Source: Salibaculum sp035270045
Lineage (GTDB): Bacteria > Pseudomonadota > Alphaproteobacteria > Rhodobacterales > Rhodobacteraceae
Length of the DNA stretch: 64,000 nt
Reading direction: 5' to 3'
NCBI RefSeq assembly: GCF_035270045.1
Contig: NZ_DATFIP010000076.1
Span: 98,006-162,005 of the forward strand
This document shows, one piece after another, positions 32,642 through 42,184 of the stretch; within the stretch, counting starts at the first letter, position 1; each line of letters begins with the position of its first letter. The position numbers and the translations under genes are program-made. A model generated the notes under the pieces. It made no database searches. It saw only the letters and a list, made by a program, of their open reading frames with translations, and was not told where the DNA came from.

Positions 32642-33987
32642 CCCAGTCGATGCGCGCCCCGCTGCTCTTCGCCTTCGTCGCCGCGTTGTTCCTGCTCGAG
32701 GCGACGACGGATGTCTGGATATTCTCGGGGTCCTGGAACACCGCCCTTGGCATCCTCAACATGGCGCTGGTCTCGGCCGTCATGGCGCTGGGGGTGAACC
32801 TGCAATGGGGGTTTGCCGGGCTGTTCAACGTGGGCGTGATGGGCTTCGTCGCGCTTGGCGGGCTGGCCACGGTGCTGGTTGCCATGCCGCCCTCGCCAGG
32901 GGCCTGGGCCGCCGGGGGCGTCCAGATCCTGCTGGGCCTGGTGGTGGGGGCGGCCAGTATCTTGGCCGCGATCCTGGCCTGGACCCGCCTGCCGAAGGGG
33001 CGGGTCCGTGTCCTCATCATGCTGACGATCCTCGTCGCGGGGTTCTTCCTCTACCGCTGGGTCTTTGACGCGGGCGTCGCCGCGGTCGAGGACATCAACC
33101 CCGCCGTCACAGGCAACCTTGGCGGTTTGAACCCCTGCGGAGACTACCGCGCCTGTGGCTGGATCACGATCGTCGCCTGGCCCGTGGGCGGGCTGCTGGC
33201 CGCCGGAGCGGCCTGGATCATCGGCAAGACCGCGCTCGGCCTGCGCTCGGACTACCTCGCCATCGCCACGCTGGGCATCGCCGAGATTGTCATCGCTGTG
33301 CTCAAGAACGAGGACTGGCTCAGCCGGGGCGTCAAGAACGTGATCGGCCTGCCCCGGCCCGTGCCCTACGAGGTCGACCTGCAGAACGATCCCGGATTCG
33401 TTGAACGTGCGGCGGGGCTGGGGCTCGATCCCACCATGGCCTCGACGCTCTACGTGAAATTCGGTTACGCGGTGCTCTTCACGCTGGTCCTGATCGTTAT
33501 CCTGTGGCTGGCGCAAAAGGCCCTGTCCAGTCCCTGGGGGCGGATGATGCGCGCGATCCGCGACAACGAGACCGCTGCCGAGGCCATGGGCAAGGACGTC
33601 AAGGCCCGGCACCTGCAGATCTTCATCCTCGGCTCGGCGGTCTGCGGCGTGGCCGGGGCCATGATGACCACCCTGGACGGCCAGTTGACACCGGGCACTT
33701 ACCAGCCGCTGCGCTTCACCTTCCTGGTCTGGGTGATGATGATCGTCGGCGGCTCGGGCAACAATTACGGCGCTGTCCTGGGGGGATTCCTGGTCTGGTG
33801 GCTCTGGGTCCAGGTCGAACCGCTGGGCGCCTGGCTGGCCGAGCTGGTCACTGGCGGCATGGCCGAAGACAACGCCTTCCGGGTCCGGATCATGGACGCG
33901 GTCGCTCACATGCGGCTCTTCACCATGGGGGTGGTCATGCTGCTCATGCTGCGATTCGCGCCCCGCGGACTGCTCCCCGAACGCTGA
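32638..33987 (+). CDS. LivM-type branched-chain amino-acid ABC transporter permease
   Basis: 449 residues, longer than most LivM proteins because of periplasmic or cytoplasmic insertions around 140-185 and 255-285. Membrane segments and the motif LRSDYLAIATLGIAEIVIAV identify the family, as does GRMMRAIRDNETAAEAMGKD, the coupling region that contacts the ATPases. It is the last gene of the five-gene operon, coupled to LivH by an ATGA overlap. Intergenic repeat copy 2 follows the stop codon. Confidence 0.93.
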   Translation: MTQSMRAPLLFAFVAALFLLEATTDVWIFSGSWNTALGILNMALVSAVMALGVNLQWGFAGLFNVGVMGFVALGGLATVLVAMPPSPGAWAAGGVQILLGLVVGAASILAAILAWTRLPKGRVRVLIMLTILVAGFFLYRWVFDAGVAAVEDINPAVTGNLGGLNPCGDYRACGWITIVAWPVGGLLAAGAAWIIGKTALGLRSDYLAIATLGIAEIVIAVLKNEDWLSRGVKNVIGLPRPVPYEVDLQNDPGFVERAAGLGLDPTMASTLYVKFGYAVLFTLVLIVILWLAQKALSSPWGRMMRAIRDNETAAEAMGKDVKARHLQIFILGSAVCGVAGAMMTTLDGQLTPGTYQPLRFTFLVWVMMIVGGSGNNYGAVLGGFLVWWLWVQVEPLGAWLAELVTGGMAEDNAFRVRIMDAVAHMRLFTMGVVMLLMLRFAPRGLLPER

Positions 33988-34008
33988 CCGCCAAGCGCCC
34001 CTGCACGG

Positions 34009-34070
34009 GCTTCTTCTGGCCCCAAGTATCCCGGGGGAGCGCGAGGGGGCAGCGCCCCCTCGCCCCCGTC
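34009..34070 (+). repeat. Intergenic repeat, copy 2
   Basis: After the LivM-type stop: CTTCTTCTGGCCCCAAGTATCC, then CGGGGG, then an inverted GAGGGGGC/GCCCCCTC hairpin around AGC. The same block order and orientation relative to the upstream gene are seen in copy 1 at 11764-11838. The element sits between two convergent genes and could end transcription or protect the mRNA 3' end. Confidence 0.55.
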
Positions 34071-34096
34071 GGAAAGGCGCAGCCAATTCGAAACCG

Positions 34097-34972
34097 CTAC
34101 CCCTCCAGCGCCCGCAGCCGCTTGATCAGGCTCGAGGTGTCCCAGCGCGCGCCGCCCATCGACTGGACCTCCTTGTAGAACTGGTCCACCAGGGCCGTCA
34201 CCGGCAGGGCGGCCCCTGTCTCGTCGGCGGTCTTCAGGCAGATGCCCAGGTCCTTGCGCATCCAGTCCACGGCAAATCCGTGGTCGAACCGGTCCGCCAG
34301 CATTGTGGCGTGGCGGTTCTCCATCTGCCAGCTCCCGGCGGCGCCGCCGCCGATCACCTCGACCACCGCGCGGCCGTCCAGCCCTGCTTTCTCGGCGAAA
34401 TGCAGCCCCTCGGACAGGCCCTGCAGCAGCCCCGCGATGCAGATCTGGTTGACCATCTTGGTCATCTGGCCCGCGCCGCTGCCGCCCAGCCGGCGGCAGA
34501 GCTTGGCATAGCTGCCGATCACCGGTTCGGCGCGGTCGTAGGCGTCTTCCTCGCCGCCGCACATCACCACCAGTTGGCCGCTCTCGGCCCCGGCCTGACC
34601 GCCCGATATCGGCGCATCCACGAAGGACAGGCCCGACCCGCGGGCAGCCGCGTCCATCTCGGCGGTGACCTGTGACGACACGGTCGTATGATCGACCAGC
34701 ACCGCGCCCGGGTCCATCCCTGCAAAGGCGCCGTTCGGGCCGGTGCAGACCGCGCGCAGGTCGTCGTCGTTGCCAACGCAGGTCATGACGAACTCGGCGC
34801 CCGCCGCGGCCTCGACCGGCGTGGTTGCCAGGGTTCCACCGTGCGCGGCAACCCAGGCTTCGGCCTTGGCGGTGGTGCGGTTGTAGACGCGGACCTCGTG
34901 ACCCGCCGCCGCCAGGTGACCCGCCATGGGATACCCCATGACCCCCAGCCCCAGGAATGCTGTCTTTGCCAT
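34097..34972 (-). CDS. 3-hydroxyisobutyrate dehydrogenase-family NAD(P)-dependent oxidoreductase
   Basis: 291 residues. The N-terminal Rossmann domain has FLGLGVMGYPMAGHL (GxGxxG) and YNRTTAKAE. The substrate loop is FVDAPISGGQAGAESG, and the catalytic lysine lies in GQMTKMVNQICIAG. This family (beta-hydroxyacid dehydrogenases) includes 3-hydroxyisobutyrate dehydrogenase, tartronate semialdehyde reductase GarR and succinic-semialdehyde reductases, and the sequence does not settle the substrate. It is transcribed toward the liv-type operon, alone, with an 86-bp gap to the divergent acylase gene. Confidence 0.9.
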   Translation of the reverse strand: MAKTAFLGLGVMGYPMAGHLAAAGHEVRVYNRTTAKAEAWVAAHGGTLATTPVEAAAGAEFVMTCVGNDDDLRAVCTGPNGAFAGMDPGAVLVDHTTVSSQVTAEMDAAARGSGLSFVDAPISGGQAGAESGQLVVMCGGEEDAYDRAEPVIGSYAKLCRRLGGSGAGQMTKMVNQICIAGLLQGLSEGLHFAEKAGLDGRAVVEVIGGGAAGSWQMENRHATMLADRFDHGFAVDWMRKDLGICLKTADETGAALPVTALVDQFYKEVQSMGGARWDTSSLIKRLRALEG

Positions 34973-35058
34973 GCGTGTCCTCCGCTTGCATCATGTCCTT
35001 GCCTGATGGATAGGTATCCAACCTGAGGTGCGCGCACCAGTCCCGATCCGGAGAAGAC

Positions 35059-37536
35059 ATGGCCGTCCTATTCCGCTGGCTCATCCGTATCGCCTCGGGC
35101 CTGGTGCTTCTTGCTCTCGCTGTGATCGCCCTGGGCTGGTATTTTGCCGCCCGCTCGCTGCCCGACTACAATGCGACGCTTGAGGTCGCGTCGATGGACG
35201 CGCCGGTCGAGATCGTGCGCGACAATGCCAATGTGCCCCATGTCTTCGGGGAAACCGACGCGGATGTCTTTCGCGCCCTCGGCCTTGCCCATGCGCAGGA
35301 TCGGCTCTGGCAGATGATGATGCTGCGGCGCACGGCACAGGGCAAGCTGTCCGAACTGTTCGGCCCCCGAACGCTGGAGACCGACAAGCTGCTCCGCCGC
35401 TTCGACATCTACACGGCAGCGCGCGCCTCCGTCGGCGCGATGGACGCCGAGACGCAGGCGGCGCTGGCGGCCTATGCCGAGGGGGTCAACGCCTGGATCG
35501 GCCAGGTCAACGCGGGTGCCCGGGGCCGTGGCGCGCCCGAGATGTGGCTGTTCAACCATGCCCTGGCCCCCTGGCAGCCCGCCGACAGCGTCGCGATCGT
35601 CAAGCTCATGGCGGTGCAGCTTTCGGGCCACCTTGAAGAGGAAGTGCTGCGCGCGCGCACCTCGCTGGCGCTTGACGACCCCGCAAGGCTGGCCGACATC
35701 CTGCCCGAACACCCGGGCGGCGGGCTGGCCGCCCTGCCCGACTATGCCAGCCTGGTGCCCGACCTGCCCAAGACCCCGTCCGGCCCGCGCATGGCCGCGC
35801 GCATCGCCGAGGATCCCTTCTGGCCGATCCCGCCGCGCGGCCGCGCGGGGGCCTCGAACGCCTGGGCGGCGGGCATCAGCCGATCTGCCACCGGGGCGAC
35901 GCTGCTGGCCAACGACCCGCACCTGGGGCTTGCGGCGCCGGGGCTGTTCTACCTCGCCCGGCTTGAGCTGCAGGCCGGCGGCGTCATCGGCGGCACCATC
36001 CCCGGCGTGCCGCTGGTCCTGACCGGACGCAATGCCTACCTCGGCTGGGGAATCACCTCCTCCTATCTGGACGACCAGGATCTCTTCATCGAAGAAGTGA
36101 ACCCCGCCAACGCCGCGCAATACCGCACGCCCGGTGGCTGGGCCGATTTCGAGACCCGAGACAGCGTCATCCGTATCGCGGACCAGGCCCCCGTCACGAT
36201 CCAGTTGCAATGGACGCGGAACGGTCCGGTCCTTTCCCCAGACCAGTTCGACCTGCGCGAAATTCGACCGCCCGGCCACGTCGTCGCCCTGGGCTGGACC
36301 GCGCTGTCGCATGACGACACCACGATAGAGGCCGGGATGGACCTGATGCGCGCACGCACGGTCGAGGCCGGCATTGCCGCGGGCCAGGGCTTCGTGGCCC
36401 CCGCCCAGGTTCTGACACTTGCCGATCGCAACACCGTGGGCATGAAGCTGATCGGCCATGTTCCAGCCCGCGACCCGGACCACGTGACCAAGGGCCGCAT
36501 GCCGCATTTCGGCTATATGGCGGAAAACCGTTGGCAGGGCCGCCGGCCTTACGCTGACAACCCCGGATGGGTGGCCCCCGCAGGCGGCATCGTCGGCAAC
36601 ACCAACAACAAGATCACCGATGCCCCCTTCCCGGCCCACGTCAGCCACACATGGGGCGACAGCCAGCGCATCAACCGCTGGCGCCGATTGATGCAGGAGC
36701 GACGGGTCCATACCCGCGAAAGTTTCATCGAGGCGCAGCTCGATACGGTGTCTTTCACCGCGCGGTCGCTGCTCCCGCTGATCGGCGCGGACCTGTGGTT
36801 CACCGGCGAAGCGGCCGCTGACGGCACGCCGCAGCGGCTGCGCCAGCTGGCGCTGGAGCTTCTGTCAGAGTGGAACGGCGAGATGAACGAGCACCTTCCC
36901 GAGCCGCTTATCTACGCCGCCTGGCTGCGGGAATTGCAAAAGCGCCTGATCCGCGACGACCTGGGACCGCTGGCCGATGAATTCACCCACGTGGAGCCGC
37001 TCTTCATCGAGCGGGTCTTCCGCGACGTGGACGGCGCGGCGGCCTGGTGCGACATCAGCCGGTCGGCACCGCGGGAAACCTGCACCGACATTGCCCGACT
37101 GGCGCTGGACGACGCGCTGGTCTGGATTGCCGAACGCTACGGAGACAACCTGGATTCCCTGCGCTGGGGCGATGCCCACGAGGCCACACACGATCACCCC
37201 GTCCTGGGCGAGGCGCCGTTGCTCAACTGGTTCGTCAACATTCGCCAGTCCACCAGCGGTGGCGACAACACGCTGATGCGCGGGCGCACCGCCGGGACTG
37301 GGCCAAGCCCCTTCCTGAACGTTCATGCCGCCGTCTATCGCGGGGTCTACGATTTCGCCGATCCCGACAGTTCGGTCTTCATCACCTCGACCGGGCAGTC
37401 GGGTCATCCGCTGTCGCGCTATTACGACGACCTGAGCGAGTTGTGGCGGCGCGGCGAGTATATCCCGATGTCGCTGGACCCGGCGCTGGCCCGGGCCGGC
37501 GCAGTGGGGATCACCGTGCTGGAGCCGCTGCAGTAA
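35059..37536 (+). CDS. Penicillin acylase family N-terminal nucleophile hydrolase
   Basis: 825 residues. An N-terminal hydrophobic segment (about 8-28) exports or anchors the protein in the periplasm. The precursor would self-cleave before the nucleophile Ser at about 266 (GRAGASNAWAAG), giving an alpha subunit of about 235 residues and a beta subunit of about 560. DPHLGLAAPGLFYLARL and GRNAYLGWGITSSYLDDQDLFIEE match the S45 family beta chain. Members cleave amides such as beta-lactam side chains, acyl-homoserine lactones (quorum quenching) or cyclic amides. The natural substrate is unknown. It is monocistronic. Confidence 0.92.
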   Translation: MAVLFRWLIRIASGLVLLALAVIALGWYFAARSLPDYNATLEVASMDAPVEIVRDNANVPHVFGETDADVFRALGLAHAQDRLWQMMMLRRTAQGKLSELFGPRTLETDKLLRRFDIYTAARASVGAMDAETQAALAAYAEGVNAWIGQVNAGARGRGAPEMWLFNHALAPWQPADSVAIVKLMAVQLSGHLEEEVLRARTSLALDDPARLADILPEHPGGGLAALPDYASLVPDLPKTPSGPRMAARIAEDPFWPIPPRGRAGASNAWAAGISRSATGATLLANDPHLGLAAPGLFYLARLELQAGGVIGGTIPGVPLVLTGRNAYLGWGITSSYLDDQDLFIEEVNPANAAQYRTPGGWADFETRDSVIRIADQAPVTIQLQWTRNGPVLSPDQFDLREIRPPGHVVALGWTALSHDDTTIEAGMDLMRARTVEAGIAAGQGFVAPAQVLTLADRNTVGMKLIGHVPARDPDHVTKGRMPHFGYMAENRWQGRRPYADNPGWVAPAGGIVGNTNNKITDAPFPAHVSHTWGDSQRINRWRRLMQERRVHTRESFIEAQLDTVSFTARSLLPLIGADLWFTGEAAADGTPQRLRQLALELLSEWNGEMNEHLPEPLIYAAWLRELQKRLIRDDLGPLADEFTHVEPLFIERVFRDVDGAAAWCDISRSAPRETCTDIARLALDDALVWIAERYGDNLDSLRWGDAHEATHDHPVLGEAPLLNWFVNIRQSTSGGDNTLMRGRTAGTGPSPFLNVHAAVYRGVYDFADPDSSVFITSTGQSGHPLSRYYDDLSELWRRGEYIPMSLDPALARAGAVGITVLEPLQ

Positions 37537-37593
37537 GGGCGGCGCGACAGCCATGGCCCCGTGGGTCGCGACAGTCCCTGACCCTGGGCATAC

Positions 37594-38865
37594 CTACAGC
37601 CTCTCGAAGCGTGCCTTTTGCCGCGCGGTCCAGTTGACCCGCAGGTGATAGCCGTCATCGTCGGTGCGCTCGGCCTCGACAATGCCTTCCTCGTGCAGCC
37701 AGGCCCGCTTGCGCGCCTGCGCATAAGGCAACACCAGGTCCTCGGTCGTCCGGGGGGCGCTCAACCGCTCGGACACGCGCTCAAGCATTGGCCGCAGCCC
37801 CCGCCCGGTCACCGCCGAGGTCAGGAAGATATCCGGGTCGCGATCGGCGCGGGCCTCCAGAGCGTCCGCCACCTCGATGTCCAGCAGATCGCCCTTGTTC
37901 CAGACCTCGATGAGCGGCGTGGCCTCGGTCACGCCCATGTCAGACAGAATCGTCATGACCTGCGCGCGCTGGCTCTCGGTCTCGGGGTGGCTGATGTCGC
38001 GGACATGCACGATCACATCAGCCTCCAGCACCTCTTCCAGGGTGGCGCGGAAGGCGGCAACCAGCTGTGTCGGCAGGTCGCTGATGAAGCCCACCGTATC
38101 GGACAGGATGACCTCGTCGCCGGTTTCCAGCTCGACCTTGCGCATGGTCGGGTCCAGCGTCGCGAAAAGCATGTCCTTGGCCATCACCTGCGCCCCGGTC
38201 AGCCGGTTGAACAGCGTGGACTTGCCCGCGTTGGTATAGCCGACCAGCGCCACGATCGGGAACGGCACCTTGGCGCGGGCGGCCCGGTGCAGCTTGCGGG
38301 TCTTGACCACCTTGTCGAGCTGCTTGCGCAGACGGTTGAGCTGCTCGTCGATGGCCCGGCGGTCGGCCTCGATCTGGGTTTCGCCCGGCCCCCCCACGAA
38401 GCCCAGGCCGCCGCGCTGGCGTTCCAGGTGGGTCCAGGCCCGGACCAGCCGCGTGCGCTGGTAGGACAGATGGGCCATCTCGACCTGGAGCACGCCTTCG
38501 CGCGTGCGGGCGCGATCCGAGAAGATTTCGAGGATCAGGCCCGTTCGGTCCAGCAGCTTGGTTTCCAGAGCCCGTTCCAGGTTGCGCTGCTGGACCGGGC
38601 TGACCGGCCCGTCGACCAGCACCAGACCCGCCCCCGCGGCCTTGATGCGCGCCTTGAGTTCCTCGATCTTGCCCGATCCGAAAAGCGTGCCAGGATGGAC
38701 CTTGTTCAGTGGCACGACCTCCGACCCCGCAACCTCCAGGTCGGGCAGCGCCACGGCCAACGATACGGCCTCCTCAAGCGCCGGGCCGGGGGCGTTACGA
38801 TCGGGGTTCGTGCGGATGTCGGGGTGAACGACATAGCCCCGCGTTACGGGCCGGTCGTCCTCCAA
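37594..38865 (-). CDS. hflX: GTPase HflX
   Basis: 423 residues. HflX splits stalled or hibernating ribosomes and protects during heat stress. The N-terminal HflX domain (HPGTLFGSGKIEELKARI) and glycine-rich linker GGLGFVGGPGETQIE are followed by the G domain: G1 GYTNAGKST, G3 DTVGF, G4 NKGD. The only sensible start is a TTG immediately after the hfq TAA; no ATG occurs before the conserved region. hfq and hflX are in the same frame, separated by that single stop codon. The 3' end is convergent with the acylase gene. Confidence 0.96.
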   Translation of the reverse strand: MEDDRPVTRGYVVHPDIRTNPDRNAPGPALEEAVSLAVALPDLEVAGSEVVPLNKVHPGTLFGSGKIEELKARIKAAGAGLVLVDGPVSPVQQRNLERALETKLLDRTGLILEIFSDRARTREGVLQVEMAHLSYQRTRLVRAWTHLERQRGGLGFVGGPGETQIEADRRAIDEQLNRLRKQLDKVVKTRKLHRAARAKVPFPIVALVGYTNAGKSTLFNRLTGAQVMAKDMLFATLDPTMRKVELETGDEVILSDTVGFISDLPTQLVAAFRATLEEVLEADVIVHVRDISHPETESQRAQVMTILSDMGVTEATPLIEVWNKGDLLDIEVADALEARADRDPDIFLTSAVTGRGLRPMLERVSERLSAPRTTEDLVLPYAQARKRAWLHEEGIVEAERTDDDGYHLRVNWTARQKARFERL

Positions 38866-39099
38866 TTATTCTTCACCGTCGTAAAGATTGATCGGCGTGG
38901 CCGGCATGATGGTGCTGATGGCGCCCTTGTAGACCAGCTGTGACTGGCCGTCGCGGCGCAGCAGCACGCAGAAGCTGTCGAACCAGGTGATGATGCCCTG
39001 CAGCTTGACCCCGTTGACCAGGAAGATCGTGACCGAGATCTTGGACTTGCGCACATGATTGAGAAAGGCATCCTGCAGGTTCTGCTTGTCGTTGGCCAT
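38866..39099 (-). CDS. hfq: RNA chaperone Hfq
   Basis: 77 residues, the short alphaproteobacterial form. The Sm1 motif (QNLQDAFLNHVRKSKISVT, VNGVKLQGIITWFDSFCVLL) and Sm2 motif (LVYKGAISTIMPA) are complete. The hexamer pairs small RNAs with mRNAs. The C-terminal tail is only a few residues (INLYDGEE). It lies between trkH and hflX, an arrangement conserved across Rhodobacteraceae and related alphaproteobacteria. A 102-bp gap from trkH may hold its own promoter, though I cannot point to clear boxes. Confidence 0.98.
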   Translation of the reverse strand: MANDKQNLQDAFLNHVRKSKISVTIFLVNGVKLQGIITWFDSFCVLLRRDGQSQLVYKGAISTIMPATPINLYDGEE

Positions 39100-39201
39100 C
39101 TTGTCCTGTCCCTTGTTCTTGTTGCCGCGGATCGGCGCCGGAATTCGCGTTCAGTATGTCGCGCAGATGCCGGAGTTTCCAGCCCAAATTGTTGCGCCAG
39201 G

Positions 39202-40722
39202 CTACCGGCGCCAGAATTCGGGGTTGAGCAGGGCGATGATGGCCAGGGCTTCCAGCCGGCCCAGAATCATCGCCAGGGCCAGCACCGTCTTGGACAAATC
39301 CGTCAGCCCGGCGTACGAGATCGGGTCCTCTGCCCCGACCACCGCCAGCGGCCCGGTGGTCGACAGCGCCGAGACCGCAAGCACCATGGCCGTTTCGAAC
39401 TGCACGCCCGTCAGGGACAGCAGCACCATTACCCCGGCAATGGACATTGCGAAGATCATGAAGAAGATCCACGCGATCTGCGCCCCTTGCCGCCGGATGC
39501 GCCTGGCGTGCGCGCCCGCGCCGCCGACCGAGGACGGATGGACCAGCCGCTGCAGTTCCCGCTGCGAGTGCTTGTAGAGCGCGTAGACCCGCAACAGCTT
39601 GATCCCGCCTGCCGTGGTGGCCACCCCACCGCCGATCACCGTCAGCCCCACGAGTATCAGCCCCGGGGTGGACAGGCCCGACCAGCTTTGGGTGACGGGC
39701 CATTGCGAGGATTCGAACCCGGCGGTGGTCATGAAGGACAGGAACGTGAACACGCCGCCCCAGGCCGCGGCAAGTGCCGTCAGCGCGCTGCTGTCTGCCC
39801 CGTCGGAGCCCATCTCGAAGACGTGGCGTGCCAGCAGCGCCAAGGTCAGAAGGCCGATCAGCGTCAGCCCGAAGCGCAGCTCGGCGTCGCGGGTCACGAC
39901 CGAACGCGGGTCCTCGCCCGGGGCGCGGGTGAATGTCAGGTGCGACAGCGCGAAAAGCAGGAACAGGGCGATCATTACCTCGCCGGCGATCCCGGCCGAG
40001 GAATAATAGATCCCCCCGACGGGCGAAATGCCCGAGGTCGAAAGCGTCGCCATGGCATGGCACAATGCGACGAAGGGCACCTCGCCGGCCACGGTCAGTC
40101 CCAGCCAGAGCAGCAGTGTCAGCCCGGTGTAAAGCGGCACGAACCGCAGGATGTAGCGGGCCAGACGTTCGGGCGGTTCAACGCTGCTGCCGATCCGGGC
40201 ATGGTGGTCCTCGCCGGCCTCGGCCGTGCCCTGCTGGTAGACCTCGAAGCCCCCGAGGTTCAGTGGCAGCAGCACCGCCATGGCCGCGATCCACATCAGA
40301 AGGCCGCCCATCCAGCCCACCAGCGACCGCCACAGGTGCACCGAGCGCGGCAGGCTGCGCGGGTTGTCCCAGAGCGTGGCCCCCGTCGTGGTGAAGCCCG
40401 AGACCATCTCGAACCAACCGTCGATCAGCCGTGTGCCCGGCACGGCCTCGATGAAGGGGATGGCCAGCATGATGGGCAGGAAAACGAAGGCCGCCAGCAA
40501 CGAGACCAGAAGCCCCCGCAGCCCGAAGCGTGGCTGGTGCCCCTCGGTGGCCAGCGCCACGAACAGGGTGATTACCGAGAACAGCAGGAACCCGTAGAAA
40601 AAGATCCGCATGCTCTCGTAGTCCTCGACCACCCGGGCATGGACCGCCGGCACGATCATGGCCAGCGCGCCCAGCCCCATGAGCAGCACGAAGAACGGCC
40701 TGCGCGACAGGAACCCGGCCAT
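39202..40722 (-). CDS. trkH: Trk potassium uptake system membrane subunit TrkH
   Basis: 506 residues, inner membrane. It consists of four M1-P-M2 repeats. Selectivity-filter-like loops are visible as SGFTTTGATLWDN, ATLSTSGISPVGG, MTTAGFESSQWP and SALSTTGPLAVVG. It passes K+ when gated by the cytoplasmic TrkA ring. Its ATG shares one base with the trkA stop (TGATG), so the two subunits are translationally coupled. It lies downstream of ntrX and trkA in the conserved ntr-trk-hfq run. Confidence 0.96.
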   Translation of the reverse strand: MAGFLSRRPFFVLLMGLGALAMIVPAVHARVVEDYESMRIFFYGFLLFSVITLFVALATEGHQPRFGLRGLLVSLLAAFVFLPIMLAIPFIEAVPGTRLIDGWFEMVSGFTTTGATLWDNPRSLPRSVHLWRSLVGWMGGLLMWIAAMAVLLPLNLGGFEVYQQGTAEAGEDHHARIGSSVEPPERLARYILRFVPLYTGLTLLLWLGLTVAGEVPFVALCHAMATLSTSGISPVGGIYYSSAGIAGEVMIALFLLFALSHLTFTRAPGEDPRSVVTRDAELRFGLTLIGLLTLALLARHVFEMGSDGADSSALTALAAAWGGVFTFLSFMTTAGFESSQWPVTQSWSGLSTPGLILVGLTVIGGGVATTAGGIKLLRVYALYKHSQRELQRLVHPSSVGGAGAHARRIRRQGAQIAWIFFMIFAMSIAGVMVLLSLTGVQFETAMVLAVSALSTTGPLAVVGAEDPISYAGLTDLSKTVLALAMILGRLEALAIIALLNPEFWRR

Positions 40723-42098
40723 CAGAAGTAGTCGATCGAGACCTGGAGCATGCGCTCGACCTCGGCCACCTGCTTGGCCGTCGCGAAAATGGCGACGACG
40801 TCGCCCTCCTCGATGCGCAGCCCTCCGCGCGGCTTTTCCATGCGTCCACCCTTGAGGATGCCGCCCAGCAGCACGCCCTCGGGGAAATCCACCTCGCGCA
40901 GGGGCTTGCCCGCGATGGGCGAAGTGGTCAGCACCTGGGCCTCGATCACCTCGGCCTCGGCATCGCCGATGGAGTAGACCGAGCGCACCCTGCCGTGCCG
41001 GATATGGCTGAGGATCGAACTGACGGTGGTGGCGCGCGGGTTGATGTAGGCATCCACGTTCAGTGGCCCCATGAGCGGGACAAGCGTGGGATCGTTGGTC
41101 AGGCTGATGGCCATGGGACAGCCCAGGGCCTTGGCCCGCACCGCGGCCAGCAGGTTGGTCTTGTCATCGTCCGTCACCGCCAGCACCGCGTCCGTGGACC
41201 CGATGTTGGCCTCTTGGAGCAGCGCCGCGTCCAGCCCGTCACCGTTGAGCACGATGGTCCGTTCCAGCGCGTCGGCGGTGCGTTCGGCACGCGCCCTGTC
41301 GCGCTCGATCACCCGCACTCGGATACGGTTCTCGCGGTGTTCCAGCGCCTGGGCCACCGACAGTCCGACGTTGCCGCCGCCGATGATGACAACCCTTTCC
41401 TGCTTGGCCTGGGTCTTGCCGAAAATCTCGAGCGTGCGGGCCATGTCGCGCGTCTCGGTAAAGACATAACACTCGTCGCCGGGAAAGATCTGGTCGCCTG
41501 CACTTGGGGCAAAGAGGCTGCCCCGGCGGCGGATGCCCACGACCACGGCCTTGAGCGTGGTGAACAGGTCCGACAGCTGGCGCAGCGGGGTGTTGATGAC
41601 GGGGCAATCGGCTTCGATATGGATTCCCAGCAACTGGGCGTTGCCCTCCAGGAAGCTTTCCGTGTCGAAGGCCGCAGGGGCCGCCAGCCGTTGCAGGGCG
41701 GCCTCGGCCACCTCGCGTTCGGGGCTGATGACCACGTCTATGGGCAGGTGATCGCGGCGGTAGAGATCGGCATAGATCGCGTCCAGATAGCTTTGCGCGC
41801 GCAACCGGGCGATCTTGCGCTGGACGGCAAAGACCGAGTGCGCCACCTGGCAGGTGACCATGTTGACCTCGTCGGAATGGGTCGCGGCGATGATCATGTC
41901 CGCGTCCCGCGCACCGGCCTTGTCCAGCACGTCCGGGTAGGATGCGAAACCGGCGATCCCCTGCACATCGAGCGTGTCGGTCGCGCGGCGGATCAGCTCG
42001 GCATTGTTGTCGACAACCGTCACGTCGTTCTTTTCCGAGGCAAGGTGCCGGGCGATCTGCCAGCCCACCTGCCCGGCGCCACAGATGATGACCTTCAT
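40722..42098 (-). CDS. trkA: Trk system potassium transporter regulatory subunit TrkA
   Basis: 458 residues with two RCK halves: RCK_N 1 (MKVIICGAGQVGWQIARHLA, NAD-binding), RCK_C 1, RCK_N 2 (ERVVIIGGGNVGLSVAQAL) and RCK_C 2 at the C-terminus. It binds NAD(H) and ATP/ADP and gates TrkH. It starts 86 bp after ntrX; this neighbourhood of K+ transport with nitrogen regulators is conserved in alphaproteobacteria. Length and motifs are complete. Confidence 0.96.
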   Translation of the reverse strand: MKVIICGAGQVGWQIARHLASEKNDVTVVDNNAELIRRATDTLDVQGIAGFASYPDVLDKAGARDADMIIAATHSDEVNMVTCQVAHSVFAVQRKIARLRAQSYLDAIYADLYRRDHLPIDVVISPEREVAEAALQRLAAPAAFDTESFLEGNAQLLGIHIEADCPVINTPLRQLSDLFTTLKAVVVGIRRRGSLFAPSAGDQIFPGDECYVFTETRDMARTLEIFGKTQAKQERVVIIGGGNVGLSVAQALEHRENRIRVRVIERDRARAERTADALERTIVLNGDGLDAALLQEANIGSTDAVLAVTDDDKTNLLAAVRAKALGCPMAISLTNDPTLVPLMGPLNVDAYINPRATTVSSILSHIRHGRVRSVYSIGDAEAEVIEAQVLTTSPIAGKPLREVDFPEGVLLGGILKGGRMEKPRGGLRIEEGDVVAIFATAKQVAEVERMLQVSIDYF

Positions 42099-42184
42099 GC
42101 CTGGTCCCTCGCTAGAGCGTCACCGCGTCGTGACAGAGCCCACATTGACGGTCAAGGCGGCCCGGTCAAGCCGGCCCGGTGTCC

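Noticed and set aside
39055..40731. 558-codon plus-strand frame
   Set aside because: Antisense to trkH; Gln/His/Arg-rich composition typical of a shadow.
42099..42184. Hairpin between ntrX and trkA as a terminator
   Set aside because: The GC-rich inverted repeat is imperfect with a bulge and has no T-run, so it is not called.
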